Below are positions 44,568 through 57,629 of a stretch of 64,000 nt of DNA, piece after piece. Position numbers and translations under genes: made by a program. The notes beneath the pieces were generated by a model. The model saw nothing but the letters and a program-made list of their open reading frames with translations. It was not told the origin of the DNA and made no database searches. Source of the DNA: Kalaharituber pfeilii (Eukaryota > Ascomycota > Pezizomycetes > Pezizales > Pezizaceae); NCBI GenBank assembly GCA_015179045.1, contig WHUZ01000022.1, positions 248,001 to 312,000 on the forward strand, read 5' to 3'. Positions within the stretch are counted from its first letter, which is position 1; each line of letters begins with the position of its first letter.

Positions 44568-44849
44568 GCTATGGGGCTTGAACATGTAACATCTAGATTT
44601 CCTAATAAATTAAAAAAAATTATGAACCTGTTCAGTTCGACAACGAATAAAGGTTTCGCCATTAAAAAAATGATAGAATGATAAGAGCATCTCCAATACT
44701 ATAGATGTATGATGTTTTCTACCTTAATGTATATCATGTTGTTGTGAGGTTTGCATTGGGTTGGTTGTTGTAATCGCAAATTAAATTCCATGTCCGCTTT
44801 CAACTTCAGGCAGCGTACCTACTATGTACTATCCAGGTGCTCGCTTATG

Positions 44850-45560
44850 ATGTAAGAAGATGATAGTATCCACTACCGCTTATCGACGGACCGGAGTAGT
44901 GAGAGCCGGTGCACCGAATGTACGACTACTGATGCTAGAGTGCGGGTGCGAAAGAAAAGATGAGATGCGTGATTGTGCACACTATAGAACATCGCATATA
45001 CACATGAAATGCCTCACGTGCCGTCCTTCTCTCCACGTGCTTCCCGTGCCAAGCTTGCCCCTGCCTCATTCCGTCATCTTCCCCACATTTCCAGAAGCGG
45101 GGCTGTGGTTATGTACGAGACTAGAGCAGCTCCCATTTCTCGACCTCGACACTTCCCTTCTTTCTCAACTTCAACCTCAGCGACCAAAGACAGGGCGGAC
45201 CGGAACGATAACTCAGACATTATAGCGATGCAGCAGAAAGAAGCGAAAAAGCGCAAAAGCATTGACAGAGTCAGCGAATTTAGGAAGAACAAAAAAGACA
45301 AAGTTGCTTGATGACGTCGGAATCAACTGGATACGATGATTATCCCACAGTGGACTTCCGGATAAGACAAGGCGAACAGACAAAACTACATGAAATCAAG
45401 ACCACGCACGAAGGATTAGGAAATTGTCTACTTTCAACCTCATTTTCCCACACACCTTCCCCTCGAGAAAAAGTGGTCCCATCGCGACATAAGAAAAAAG
45501 CGAATTATCAAGGGAGCCAAGGAAAAGACAAGTAAACGAATAAATGAACCAGTGAGGATT
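44850..45560 (-). mobile_element. LTR/3' region of the unit 2 Gypsy element
   Basis: Counterpart of 27780-28480, with the same partial match to the solo LTR at 8120-8330. Small indels differ from unit 1. Frames on the plus strand (44860-45225, 45009-45311) are antisense to retroelement sequence. Confidence 0.5.
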
Positions 45561-45599
45561 AGTGAATGAGCATGCAGTGCAATACCAAAGAGATCTACA

Positions 45600-48500
45600 T
45601 CTACCGACCCCTTCTCAACGTCCGACCCCCCTCTGCATCCGACGCCTCGGAGTCATCACCTTCGTATTTATCCACCTCTACGAGGAGATTACTGCTTAAT
45701 CGGGTTCCCGGAGGTCACGGAATCCATGGGCGTGCCACCCACTTTTGTGAGAAGGTAGGCCCCCCTGTCTCGTCTTATTAACCTGATGACAAAGGGTCCC
45801 CCATCCACTGATTGTCAACCTTCCTGGGCAATTGCTTATCAAGTTGTTGTACACAAGGATCAGGTCACCGATTCGCAAGCTCTTGAGCTTTCTCCGTGCG
45901 TCTGCCATCGAAAAACCGCCTGTTTTCCATCCGGCTTTTCTCAGATTCTTTGCAATCGCTTTCAATCCCCCTCCCGCCTCTCGAGGTGACTTGCTCGCAC
46001 TGCCGCCAGCCAACTATGCCCATGATATTGCAGTTATTTCGACGGGTAGAGCACAATCTTGGCTGAACACGAGCTCTTAGGGTGGGGTATCCGGTTGATG
46101 CGTGGGTGGTGATGCGGTCCGCCCACACAACTGCAGGTAAGCGACGTATCCATTTCCTCCAGAGCTTTGCGAGTGCGTCGGCAATTGCTAATGACTGCGT
46201 TCAACGAGCTCATTTGACTGCTGGTGGTAGTTGCGATCCGAACATTCTGGATATGGTGCCTCAACATCAATTCCTGTGAGGGCTTGATTCTCTGGCGCAT
46301 TGTTGCATACGATCCTTCCGGATACGCCGAACCGCGAAATTCACTCATACACGAAGGTCGCAGTCGCCCTGGAATTCACCTTCTTCAGCGGTTTGGTCTC
46401 TATCCATCCGGAAAAGTCGTCTCCATTGCAACAGTCGTATCCATTGCAACAAAGTATCCGAACACTTCGTCTTCGGGCATATGCACATCGAGTGCGACTT
46501 TCCCCTACAGCGCGCTGTACAGTCCATGACCCTTCATAGTGCTCGCTTCTGACACCCACGTACCCTTCGACATCCCTATATGCCCCTTCCACCAGTATCT
46601 TAAGGCTGTCATAGGTTCCTTTATTCCCACGGTGTCTGCTCTCATCATGGAGCTACCGGATAATCTCAACGTTCTCCTTTTGGACCCAGATGACCCATTT
46701 CGGTGGCATGTTGATGTGCGAGCGGCGGAACAGTCTACCCTCAGCAACCAGGAAATTGAGTGCGATTTGCTGGAATGGCCGGAACTGTTCGCCAGTCATC
46801 TCAGGGACCTTTCCATGAAAATCAAGTACGTGCAGTCCTGCGGAATTCCTCAGGCATTTCGTCTTGCTTCCCTTCCAGATTCCATGCGAGTGCTGATAGG
46901 TTCGCATCCATGACATTCTCTAGATCTTCCGAATCGCTTTCTTCCGAATCAGAGTCCTCTCTTTTCCGGCGTCTGGGTAAACGCATCTGAGCTCCCCGTG
47001 CCTTTTACCCTCAACATGCTTGATGTCGAAAGCGAAGATTCTTATCTACGCCAGCCACGTATTGGCTACCGATCCTGGCAGGTCTGATGCGGGTTGAGAA
47101 CGAACATTTTTGTATCGATCTCAACAAGGAATCTGATGCTGTACAGGAGAAATTGATGTTTTTTCAACACCTTTAAGAGACCTCTACATTTGAGCTTTCC
47201 GGAATCATAGCTCCTGTCGGCAGGCCCCCAAAACATCATTTCATATCGAACTAGATGTCGCTTCCCTTTATCCTTGCCTTCTGGGACCTCCTGCTGAAAA
47301 ATTGCACCCCCAACGCAGAAGAGAAGAGTCAACGGGACTGATGATTTGCCCAGAGCTGTTATAATCGATGGGGTCTCAAGGCAGGTGCGGAGGTAAGTGC
47401 CTTCTTCAAGGCATCCATAGCTCTCTGTTGCTCATCTCCCCAGTCGAAGTGTAAGTTCTTCCTGAATGTGCGCAATATCGGCTCGGCGATCGCTGCGAAG
47501 TCCTTGGTCCAGAATTGATAATAAATGCACAATCCGGTAAACGCGTTCACATCCGTGACATATCAGCATGCTGTCCAGTTCAAGATTTCTGCACCTTCAT
47601 TTCTTCAGGGGTCCGCCCATGCACGTCTATCAGTGCTACTAATTTGATACTTGACTGAAGAAATTCGTTCTCTTTATCCGAAATTGTTCCACCTGCGTGC
47701 TCAATATCTGAAAGGGTGTGAGGTCTAGCGAGATGATGGCTTCTAGTGCTACCTCTATTGGCTTACCCGCTACGATGTCATCCATTAAAGGCCTCTCTCT
47801 GCCTGCAGCAATCTGATTTTTTAGGGCTTTGCGAATCACCCTGTCGAATAACTGGGCACCGTTGGTGTACCCTTGCGGTAGTGCTATCATTCTTAAGACC
47901 GATGGGCGTCATGAAAGTGGTCATCTCCTTCGACTCCGGTCCCAACCTGCATTGATCATAGCCAGAGAACAGCTCCAGGAGTGAGATGAGTGGGTATCCG
48001 GCTAACTGTTCACTGAATTCATCAGCAGCCGGGGGGTGGGCGGGGGAAGCTTGTATACTTTATTGTCACTGCATTGCGTCTGTGCCGCATTGATTAATAA
48101 AGAACTTTCCACTCTGCTTAGGTACTAGAAACCATGGATTTCGGTGTGGTCCAATGCTGCATTCCAATGCACCGCAATCCAGCCTCTCATTGAATATACG
48201 AACTACGTCACTTTCCAGGTACTAGAAACCATGGATTTCGGTGTGGTCCAATGCTGCATTCCAATGCACCGCAATCCAGCTTCTCATTGAATATACGAAC
48301 TACGTCACTTTCCAATGCCTTGGGTACCCGGAACCTCGAAATCAGCAAAGGTTCATGCGGAATTATTGGAACAACATGCGGTGGTTCGATGTCATCAATG
48401 AAACCTGCCCTTTGCCGTAAAGTCAATAGCGGCCTAATGATTGTACAGTACTTATATAAGGACATCCCGCTCTTAATTCGTCAACCCGTCGCCCATTTTC

Positions 48501-48770
48501 GGTCTTTCCATGTGCTCGGAGTGAGCCGTGACCCCTTCCATATCGACGAAAACTTGAGCGTGATCCATTGCGATTACTTTGATGCCCTTTTCTCGCTTGA
48601 CGTTTGTTTCCCTTCTTTCTCATAGTGACCACCCGGCGTGTTGCTAACAACCTTTTTCCAGTACTCTACCTCTCCTAGCATCAACCCACCCTCATAAGCT
48701 CTGTTCACGGGATGCACCTTGTTTTTCTTTCGCTTATGCAGGGTAACTACCCTGCCGTTTATCCTACTCT
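45600..48770 (-). mobile_element. Dead Ty3/Gypsy pol region (unit 2)
   Basis: Same order of fragments as the unit 1 copy: RT start 48465-48208, PQGYTNGAQLFDRVIRKAL at 47890-47639 with MDD retained, RT thumb 47550-47359, RNase H 47332-47066, integrase 46916-46034, integrase C-terminal segment about 46013-45696. Frameshifts and stops are mostly shared with unit 1, so the element was already dead when the unit duplicated. Confidence 0.85.
48121..48314. repeat. 97 bp tandem duplication inside the Gypsy RT
   Basis: GGTACTAGAAACCATGG begins at 48121 and again at 48218, each copy running to ACGTCACTTTCCA. Unit 1 has a single copy at 31010-31110. The two copies differ at one base or so, so the event followed the large duplication. 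Confidence 0.9.
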
Positions 48771-49113
48771 GTGCCGTACCTCCGGAGGTTGATACCCATG
48801 CTTATTCCTAACCCCTCCAGCTCTTCTAGCCTCTTGTCTCGCCTCTCTCTGCAGTTACCAATCTATACATCTCTCCCCAGTTATCACAATGCCAGATCCC
48901 AGTGCAATTGGCGATGCACAGTCATCCATACCTGAGATTATGACTGACGCGACTCTTTTCCCGAACCCGAAACGGATAATCTCGCCTTACTGTGGTTCCT
49001 TTCGTGTTTGGCTGGTACTGAAGAGAATGTTGCAGAATTATCATCGGCATCATAAATGGCAGTATAGCAGTTGCCGTCATCTCGATTATCATCTTTATAC
49101 TGACTCACCGCTC

Positions 49114-49561
49114 ATGCGAACCCATGGATGGGAAAGATTGTTGCGGCAAGATGGTTGGTGAAGAAAGAGAGGAGGGAGGGAAAGAAGGCTAGCTCGGTTG
49201 TCATCTACCTGGAGGGGGAGGTGGAATCAGATAGCCAAACACCAGCGAAGGTAAGGTTGTCAGGCAAGTGGTACGATTCGTGCCTGTATGACTGGGACAG
49301 AAATTCAAAGGTGGACAGAAAGGGGAAGAGGAGGGACGTGGAGGAAATGGACTTGACGACGTAATCTTTCATTTTTGGAGGAGCGGGTTGTCTCAGGGGT
49401 TTTATTTCCTCTATTCCCTTATGAATGTCGGTGTATATAGTGAGTTGTTTGTTTTTAGGTGCCTGTTTCCGGGCCATAAGGACTTCGGTCCAGGGACCCT
49501 GCCATGGCGAACAGCTGCAAGCGGGGTTACGTGAAGTTAAAAAAAAAAAAAAAAAAAAAAA
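49114..49561 (+). mobile_element. Poly-A retroposon (family 2) with ORF1-like frame
   Basis: A 448 bp insert is flanked by a 12 bp target-site duplication GACTCACCGCTC (49102-49113 and 49562-49573). Unit 1 has the clean empty site near 31878. It ends AGCTGCAAGCGGGGTTACGTGAAGTT then poly-A, defining the complete 3' end of family 2. The only frame (49128-49364) is unlike ORF2. It may be a LINE derivative keeping only part of ORF1, as mammalian HAL1 does; this is inference. Confidence 0.85.
49128..49364 (+). CDS. ORF1 (gag-like) C-terminal fragment, putative
   Basis: 78 codons, ATG to TAA, inside the family 2 retroposon. Basic start (RWLVKKERREGKKASS), then a VVIYLEGEV strand-like segment and a CLYDWDRN motif. 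This resembles the end of fungal LINE ORF1 proteins as I remember them, but I cannot confirm it without a search. The ATG may be internal to a longer ancestral frame because the element is probably 5'-truncated. Confidence 0.4.
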   Translation: MGKIVAARWLVKKERREGKKASSVVIYLEGEVESDSQTPAKVRLSGKWYDSCLYDWDRNSKVDRKGKRRDVEEMDLTT

Positions 49562-49682
49562 GACTCACCGCTCCCATGTTCTTCCGATCCCTATAAATTG
49601 TGATAGTTCTTCCATGATAAAGAAGTTGACATTAGGAACAATGCCTCCAACATTGACCGAATGTCATGACAGATGCTATACA

Positions 49683-49713
49683 TTATCATTATTATTATTA
49701 TTATTATTATTAT
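49683..49713. repeat. (TTA)n microsatellite, ~10 units
   Basis: Counterpart of the long tract at 31996-32171 in unit 1. Confidence 0.85.
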
Positions 49714-50400
49714 AGTAGGGATCGAAACTCTGTTAAGCTGTTTACTGTACTTGAGATGCTTTCCACCGCCACTCTTTGCCAAGACCAATGACGGGACTAC
49801 ACCTTTGTATGTTATTTAAGCGCTGAATTTCAACCACCCTCTCCTTTCCCTCGCTGCTTGAAATCGAAGGGGGAAAAAAATAATTAAATAAATATATAAC
49901 TAAAAAGAAAATCTCTATTCCTGAGTGACCCAAAAATTAAGCTCCCCCCTGTACATGTGCATCGTAGGATGTAAATAGAGGTAGACTCATTTCCGGTATG
50001 AGGGGGATATACAGCGGGGGTTGCTGGGTTAGCTGTAAGATAGTTCACTGTTACATCGAAGTATATAATTACATATATGTACATAGAGGTAGATTCATGT
50101 TCTTCACTAGACTGGGTGTTCTTGGTCAAATGATACAGTATGTTCCTGAGGAACAGTCTATTCGCGAATAGAAAGGTCGGTTCGCGAGCCCGCAAATGTT
50201 TCTCTCCGGTATTCTACAACAAAAATGGCAAACTAACAACAGTAATGATATAAACATTAATTGATAAATGCATAAAGAAAAACATAAGCAAAACGACATG
50301 TTCGGGTAGGCTATATAATGGGGCTAGCAAGACATGAGAAAAGGTAAGGCCCAGGGTGGCGACACAAGGCACCAGCACCACAATACTATCTGCAATAACT
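49714..50400. other. 3' flank of NLR copy B
   Basis: Homologous to 34270-34949. No gene supported; expected to contain the NLR 3' UTR. Confidence 0.5.
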
Positions 50401-53400
50401 TCACATACCCTCAGTAAGTACAGGCTCCCCAATAGCTCTATGTTGTCTAAGCAGGCGAAGATTGCGCGGATCCAGCCCAGTGACACCATGAATCTTCATG
50501 TTCCTGAGATCGAGACTGTTTTGGGGAGTTGCCCATAAACCAGTGATGCTTAAGGCGCTGTGCTCGGCTAGTGCACCACTCGCATTGTGTTGCAACTGCC
50601 ATATAAGCATTGTATTACCATTGCTAGAGGCAAGCAGATGGCCGTCTGGAGAGAAGGCGACAGCATGGCCCTGAAAAGTATGGATCACTTCTTGACGCTG
50701 AACTGACCATAGCCGTATAGTGCCATCAGAACCGCCGCTAAAGGCAAGCAGCTGGCCGTCAGGAGAGAAGGCGACATGGTTTATGAAGCCGGTATGGGTC
50801 TCAAAGGTACCGATAACTTCTTGACGCTCAACTGACCATAGCTGCAAAGTGTAATCCTGATCACGACTGCTACTAGAGGCAAGCAGCTGGCCGTCAGGAG
50901 AGAAGGTGATACTATGTACCGATCCTCTCTTGCCCTTGAAAGTATGGATCGCTTCTTGACGCTCAACTGACCATAGCTGCATAGTGCCATCCTCACCGGC
51001 AGAGGCAAGCAGCCGGCCATCAGGAGAGAAGGCGACACTGCCTACCGAGACACTGTTTACCGAGACTATATCGCCCTTGAAGGTATGGATCGCTTCTTGA
51101 CGCTCAATTGACCATAGCTGCATAGTGCCATCCTCACCGCCAGAGGCAAGCAGCCGGCCGTCAGGAGAGAAGGCGAGACTGAATACCCTGCCTCTAACGC
51201 CCTTGAAGGTATAGATCGCTTCTTGACGCTCAACTGACCATACCTGTTTAGTGCCATCCCGATCACTGCTAGGGGCAAGCAGCTGGCCGTCAGGAGAGAA
51301 GGCGAAATTCCCTCCCCAGCGTCTATCCACACTCAAGGTATAAATAGCTTCTTGACGGTGAACTGACCATAGCCGTATAATGCCATCATAATCACTGGAG
51401 GCCAGCAGCTGGCAGTCAGGGGAGAAGGCGACCCTGCGTATCGGGGCTCTATGGCCCTCAAAGCTATGGATAACTTCTGGACGCTCAACTGACCATAGCC
51501 GTATAGTGCCATAACGATAACCAGAGGCAAGCAGCTGGCCATCAGGAGAGAAGGCGACACTGTCTACCTCGCCTATATCGCCCTCAAAGGTATGGATCGC
51601 TTCTTGACGCTCAACTGGCCATAGCCGTATAGTGCCATACTTATAACTGCCGCCAGAGGAGGCAAGCAGCTGGCCATCAGGAGAGAATGCGACACTGTCT
51701 ACCAAGCCTCTACCGACCTCAAAAGTATGGATTACTTCTTGACGCTCAACTGACCATAGCCGTATGGTCCCAGACTCGAAATGGCCGCCGCCAGAGGCAA
51801 GCAGCTGGCCGTCGGGAGAGAATGCGACACTCTTTACTGAGGATCTATCGCCCTCAAAGGTATGGATCGCTTCTTGACGTTCAACTGACAATAGCTGTAT
51901 AGCGCCATCCTCATCGCCAGAGGCAAGCAGCTGGCCATCAGGAGAGAAGGCAACACTGAGTACCGAGTTGCTGTAGCAATTAAAGGTACAGATAACTTCT
52001 TGATGTTCAACTGACCATAGCAGTATAGTGCCAGAGCCATGGCCAGAGGCAAGCAACTGGCCGTCAGGAGAGAAAGCAACACTGTGTACGCCGCCTCTTT
52101 TGCCGTTGAAGGTATGGATCGCTTCTTGATGCTGAACTGACCATAGCAGTATAGTGCCACAGTAAACACCAGAGGCAAGCAGCTGGCCGTCAGGAGAGAA
52201 TGCGACACTTGTTACCCAGCCTGTATAACCTTCAATGGTATGGATAGCTTCTTGACGCTGAACTGACCATAGCCGGACAGTACCATTACCACCGCCAGAG
52301 GCAAGCAGCTGGCCGTCAGGAGAGAATGCGACACTTGCTACCGAGCCTGTATGACCTTCAAAGGTATGGATAGCTTCTTCACGCTCAACTGACCATAGTC
52401 GGACACTGCCATCCTGACCGCCAGAGGCAAGCAGCTGGCCGTCAGGAGAGAAGGCGACACTGTTTACCGAGTGATCTACCTTTATGAAAGGCCTTTCCCC
52501 AAACGATACAAAGCTCATGCTAGCATTACTTAAGTCTGCATTCCTAAACAAAGTTTGTTGCATACGAACCTGCTTGCTCACCATGGCATTAGCTAATCAA
52601 GTGTGATATGAGCAACAAGTTGTAAGTGAATGTACGAACCCGACATAGATTTGCATTCTGCAGTTGAGCATAGCTAAAGCAGCCACCACTTAGATCTGCT
52701 CCTGGAATCCTTATACCGCGCAAATCGTAACCCCCAAAGCTCTTCCCAGATCTAACTAGAATTGTAATTGCATTTGCTGCTGCCTGGGAAAAACTAGCAT
52801 CAATTCTAGATCGCTCAACTAGAGCCAAAAGATCATCTTTCAATGGCCATGCTCTTTCTACGATGAAATCAAGAACACCAGGATCATCAACAAGATGAAA
52901 GTCATTGATTAGTGCATTGGCTTTACACTCTTTCAATGCGTTATCCTGCCAGATTACTTCAGCAACCAAATAGTCTCGCAGTGACTTGTGTAAAAATCGG
53001 TATGTATTTCCCTGTCGAATAAGCGGGGAACTGAGGCGTAAGATTTGCACTTTGGTGTTATCATTTGCTAGAAATTTTCCCCAGTCTGACTGATCTTGTA
53101 CAGAATTGAAGAAAATATTAGCAGGCTCATGGGTTGCTTCTAACACCTGATGACGATAGAGAGCTAGTGCAAATTGTTGGCAATAGCATCGTGCTTGGAG
53201 GCTGAAGTTGTTCTCTTCTAACTGGGTAAATGCAGTACGTTGGGCTTCTGGTAATTGAATATTATCCAAACGTTCCTTTGCCTGGTCGATCCAATAATCA
53301 ATAAACTGATGGTATATATCACCGCGCTTGAGTTTGCCTTTGCTTTGAGCTGGTTTTATGGTCATCGTTAATTTGAGTAGGAAAGGGTTGCTGACCAAGC

Positions 53401-55557
53401 TACAAACATCAGGCTTCAGGATATATTGTTCGTACTCCTCAACAGAGCGACCAGGTTTGGCCTTCACATATTGCGAAATATACCTCCGGATACTTAGCTT
53501 CGAAAATGGTGCAAGGTAGAATTCCTGTAATAGTTTCGGCTGGCCACGAGGGTAAAACTTGCTCCGATACCCAGAGAGCAAATATTCGGGTCGACTGGTA
53601 ATGATCACTTTTGCATTCCACGTATCAAGCTTGTTTTCGGTATAAAAGTTGCGGTCTCGCCTCTCAATTTCATCGTAACCGTCCAAGATAAAGACAAACT
53701 GCCGTTGACGCCGAACTAGTGCTATTTGGTCCTCATGAAATCCTTGTTCAGAAAAGAAAGTAGCGATGAGGTCGTGATTGTGGGTTCCTGGTCGATATAC
53801 TCTAAACAGTGCAATAAACACAGGAACAACTGTAGTTGCTTGATTGGAGGCTCTGTCGTAGTCAACCCATAGCTGGCGTGCAAGGTGATGGTTGAACGTT
53901 GATTTCCCAGACCCAGCTGCACCTTGAATCAAGCAAACCTTTTCTGATGCAGTATCGGAGAGGAATTTCTGAACAGCCTCTAGTAGGTCAAAACGCTGGG
54001 TATCATGTGGATGCAACATTCCTTCTGCCGGAATGTATAGGTCAAACTCGAATTCCTCCAGCTTATGTTTAGCGAGATAGTCCTCCTTAAGCTGCTCAAA
54101 CTCAGTTTTCCAAACAGTTGATTGACGTTGATTCGACACTACAGTAAGTTACGTTAACAAGAGATCGGCAAACAAATGTGCACCAAACGTACCAAGTGTA
54201 GTTAACATATCCTTAATTTCTTTAATTTCTGTTTGCATTATTAATAGTTAGTGTCAATTTCATAACCCTTTTCCATGACCGAAATAAATATAATCTTGCA
54301 CTCACCGCCTAGCATGGACAAAGGTTTCAGGTCCTCTCTGATACCATTTAAAAGAACCTTCATCTGTTCAAGATCATTGGAACACTCTTTTTCCATTAGA
54401 TAAATTTGTTCATGCAAGACTCTTATAGTGTCCTTACCCATGACCCTTTTCATTGTAGCCATATCTGCACACTCCCGGACAACCTTTTCCTTGCTTGCGA
54501 TTTCATCGAGAATGGGTTGAATCGATATTGAGAAAGGTGTGATAAGGTTCTCAACCTTCCTTGCCACTATTTATTTCCCATTAGTCAAATCCAAACTGAC
54601 TTAAATTAAACCGAGCTGATTTATCCTCACATGATGCTGAGCTGCCAAAATATTTTTGTACTTCGTTTGCAAACTTCGAAATTGCAACATAGAGTGCATC
54701 CAGAGCAGAACCCAACTTGTGTTTGAAAGCCTCAGTTAAGTCTGAATGCATCGTGACCTCCAGCAATGCAGTCCCATGGATGTGTGCATAGAATTCACAT
54801 GTAGCCATTGTCTCAATAATGGTTGCCATTGCATCTTTCACCTTCTCCATTAATTCAAAACGATTGAGTGCAACCTATTATTATGATTAGCTTTAGTTCC
54901 ATTAGGGAGAAACTATGACTGGCCTGCAAAATAAGTCTAACACCACTCCATACAAGAGCGGTAATATCGGGGTGATGCTGTATTGCTATATCGACTATTG
55001 CTGCATACTTCTCTACCCCCTTGAGGATCCGGTGTAAACATTCCATATGCCTTTTGGTGTCTTCCGATTGCTCTCCTTCGAAAGCAGCTTTCGCAGACTT
55101 TAAATGCTGAATAATGGCCTCAACACCATTGCTTTGCGAATTTAGGTGAGAAGTTTGCGGAGGTCCTGATTGTTCCTTTGGTGAATGCAATGAACCGGCT
55201 GCCGAGGTAGCATCAACGTCTTGAATTTGTACCGATGGCAGTGGTAATGCGGGAGTAGTAACTGGGCCCGCTGATGTTTGTGCCTGTCCTGTTTGTGGGG
55301 TTGCGGGGCCGGGGGTGACCGGGGGTGGTATAGGCGAAGGCTTATTTGTTGGGGGCTGTTCACTAGTTGCCCTCGTATGCCCCTTTATATTCCTGGCAGG
55401 GGATCTAGATCTAGATCTAGATGAGCCTCTATGGAGTGGTGGAAGTTAGTTTGAGCAGAGGTAAATCGCCATTCTATTTAAAAACTGACCCAATCCCAAG
55501 CTTTTCCCCGAATCTTCTGAAGAGCCCCGTTGGGCTTTTGGGATCATTTTTATCCAT
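50401..55557 (-). CDS. NACHT-WD40 NLR receptor, copy B (7 exons, ~1593 aa)
   Basis: Exons inferred as in copy A at a constant offset of 15427 through exon 6: 55557-55490, 55428-54924, 54874-54631, 54566-54306, 54228-54193, 54138-52640, then 52569-50401. They total 4782 bp, in frame. The first donor is GTCAGT rather than the GTAAGT of copy A; the second intron is GC-AG as in A. The domain plan is the same: disordered RS/Pro-rich leader, helical domain, NACHT with GAAGSGKST, ILDGYDE and TSRPE, FLHKSLRDYLVAE, pentapeptides, and 15 WD40 repeats. The exon 6 product differs from A at only about ten of 516 residues, while the WD40 exon differs at roughly 90 of 725 plus short indels. Probably an intact non-self receptor. 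Confidence 0.85.
50590..52475 (-). repeat. 15 WD40-coding repeats in copy B
   Basis: ~126 bp direct repeats, colinear with those of copy A. Differences from A cluster in the segment before AFSPDG and in the loop before the G.I.LWSV strand; the remaining positions are nearly constant. Units 11 and 12 are almost identical to each other in B (EDGTMQLWS), but not in A, suggesting repeat exchange within B. Confidence 0.9.
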
Positions 55558-55830
55558 CTGGAATAGCTGTTGACGGTGCTTTACGAGTCACGAAGCGAAG
55601 CGATGATAATGATGAGCACTTAGATAAAAAGCTTTTATTCCGTTGAAGATGTAAGCGATGATGATTGAAAATTATGTGTTAGCTTGCAACTATTCGTAGC
55701 CCCGCATGAACTAGATACTTTTGATTTGTACTCCCTGCCATTCCCCATTGGCAAGTGATATGCTGGACTATGCCAATTGTGTAGTCCACCTTAACAACGA
55801 CCTCATTCTGCTATGATAGGAAAAGAAATA
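55558..55830 (-). promoter_or_regulatory. Upstream region of NLR copy B
   Basis: Conserved with the copy A upstream region. The ATAAAAG box is at 55638-55632, again 75-81 nt before the ATG, followed upstream by GATGATTG motifs. It differs from A by several short indels. Function inferred only. Confidence 0.45.
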
Positions 55831-57201
55831 TGCTTGGCGTCAGCCCCACGTATCATTTGCACGGATCTGGAGTGCTGCCCTGCTTTATCCGAATGTGAAG
55901 CTCATTACGCTGAAAATTTTAAACCTCTATGGAACTATGTACATAGTATCGTTTCCATGTCTCCATGTTGGACAGTAAAATGTACCTTTTTCTGTCCAAT
56001 TGGTACTATCGGTGTCGAAACTGCAGAGAACCCAAAACTAGCAGGACCACATTGAAAGTAGCCAACTGAACGATAGGAACATCTGAGTGTATCCTTTCCA
56101 CCTTATATACCAAAAAGACCACCTCCGCGCTTCATCATTCAGCTTTCCCGGGATAGCTAGCTTTTGTTGATGCACCAGCTAGGCTTCCCATTGACGTAAG
56201 GGCTTCGGGATTTACCGCAGATGAAAGAACGTCTCTATGTAGTGACCCTGGCATTGCGAACCATAGGCAGTTAAACCTGTCTCATGACACCCGTGCAGAC
56301 CGCGTTTCCTTTATGCCAGGGGGAGGTGAATATAATGGAGCAATCTAGCTCTTCCGGGAAGTAAGGACAGCTATCTATCTAGCTATGCCGATGAAACATA
56401 GAAAGCTGGCGACACAGAGGAAAAGCTGATGGTCCCGAACAAAGGCTCCATTGCTCCTCTTCAATCCTGAGTTTGCTGCCAGGAAAATGCGCAGGTGTGA
56501 ATTTTACACTGTAGTTTGTATTCATGCTGAAGGCAAAGATTTGACGAACGAGAGTGGGGTGTCTTTCTACAAGGACAATGTACCGGCTCTTTTATACTAT
56601 ACTTATCTTCCTTCTTTCTCCCGCCCTTCTTCTGCTTCTAGCAACTCCACCCTGCTCCTTCGCCAAGACCGCTGCCAAGCCTTCCGTATACTCCTCTCCT
56701 CACATTGCCTACATCATTTGTATTAGGCTGCGGAAATCCTGGATGAACTGGCAAAGCATAGTAGCAACCGAGCGGGAGATTTTTGTCCAGTGTGTATTCA
56801 TGTAGCATATACACAACAATATGAGTAATTCTGGCACTATGGTACACATCCACCTGCACACTGCTATTCTAATCCCCCTGTGTCTAGGACGCCATACACA
56901 TTTATATGTAAGCCTATAGGTAAGTAGCAGTCAAGAAGTAGCAGCCCCGCTTCGTCCCCTTAGAGCGGTCTTGGTATCGCAAGGTCTGTGTAAGCTCATG
57001 CAGAGGCTACAGTGCTGACGATATCAAAAGAAATTATGCTGTATCCGCTGCACTGGGTTGCGATGTATAGAAGAGGGGAAGCAGTACCGTAAGTGCTTAG
57101 TAAGATAAAGAGGTAGGTGGGGTATCCACGTGACGTGCCCTTTAGTGCTAGCAACCATTCTTACAACCTCGGCATGTACTGACGCCTGGAATTTTATAAT
57201 C
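55831..57201. other. Unit 2 spacer between NLR B and Harbinger
   Basis: Homologous to 40420-41815 in unit 1. Matching short plus-strand frames (40423-40653 and 55813-56055) are not frame-conserved at indels, so I do not call them genes. Confidence 0.4.
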
Positions 57202-57629
57202 AATAGGGGTATTCAGACTAGAAATATCCGATCGGATATGGTAGATATGAAAATCCCAAAAATCCGGATAGGAAAATCGTGTTCGGTGCCCTACGATGAA
57301 TTTTCATATCCGGTCCGGAGACTACTTGAAGCGTACTTATACGGTCGGATACGGGCAGATATGGGGTCCTCATGTCCGGATATTGGACCGTCATATCCGA
57401 TTGAATATGGGAAATCATATCTGGTAGATATGCTCATGAAGTCACATGTAGGCACCACGTGCAGATGAAGGGAGTGGTCTTGGCTTGCAGTAGGCTGGTT
57501 GCATGACCCTTTAGTCTACCTCCGTCTGAACTTAGAAATTCCTAAGTCCACAAGTGCGTGAGCCAGTTTCCAAATAACATCAGCCACGAAGTTCCACGAG
57601 CCTAAGTCCTACGCAAAAAGCCACGCAAT

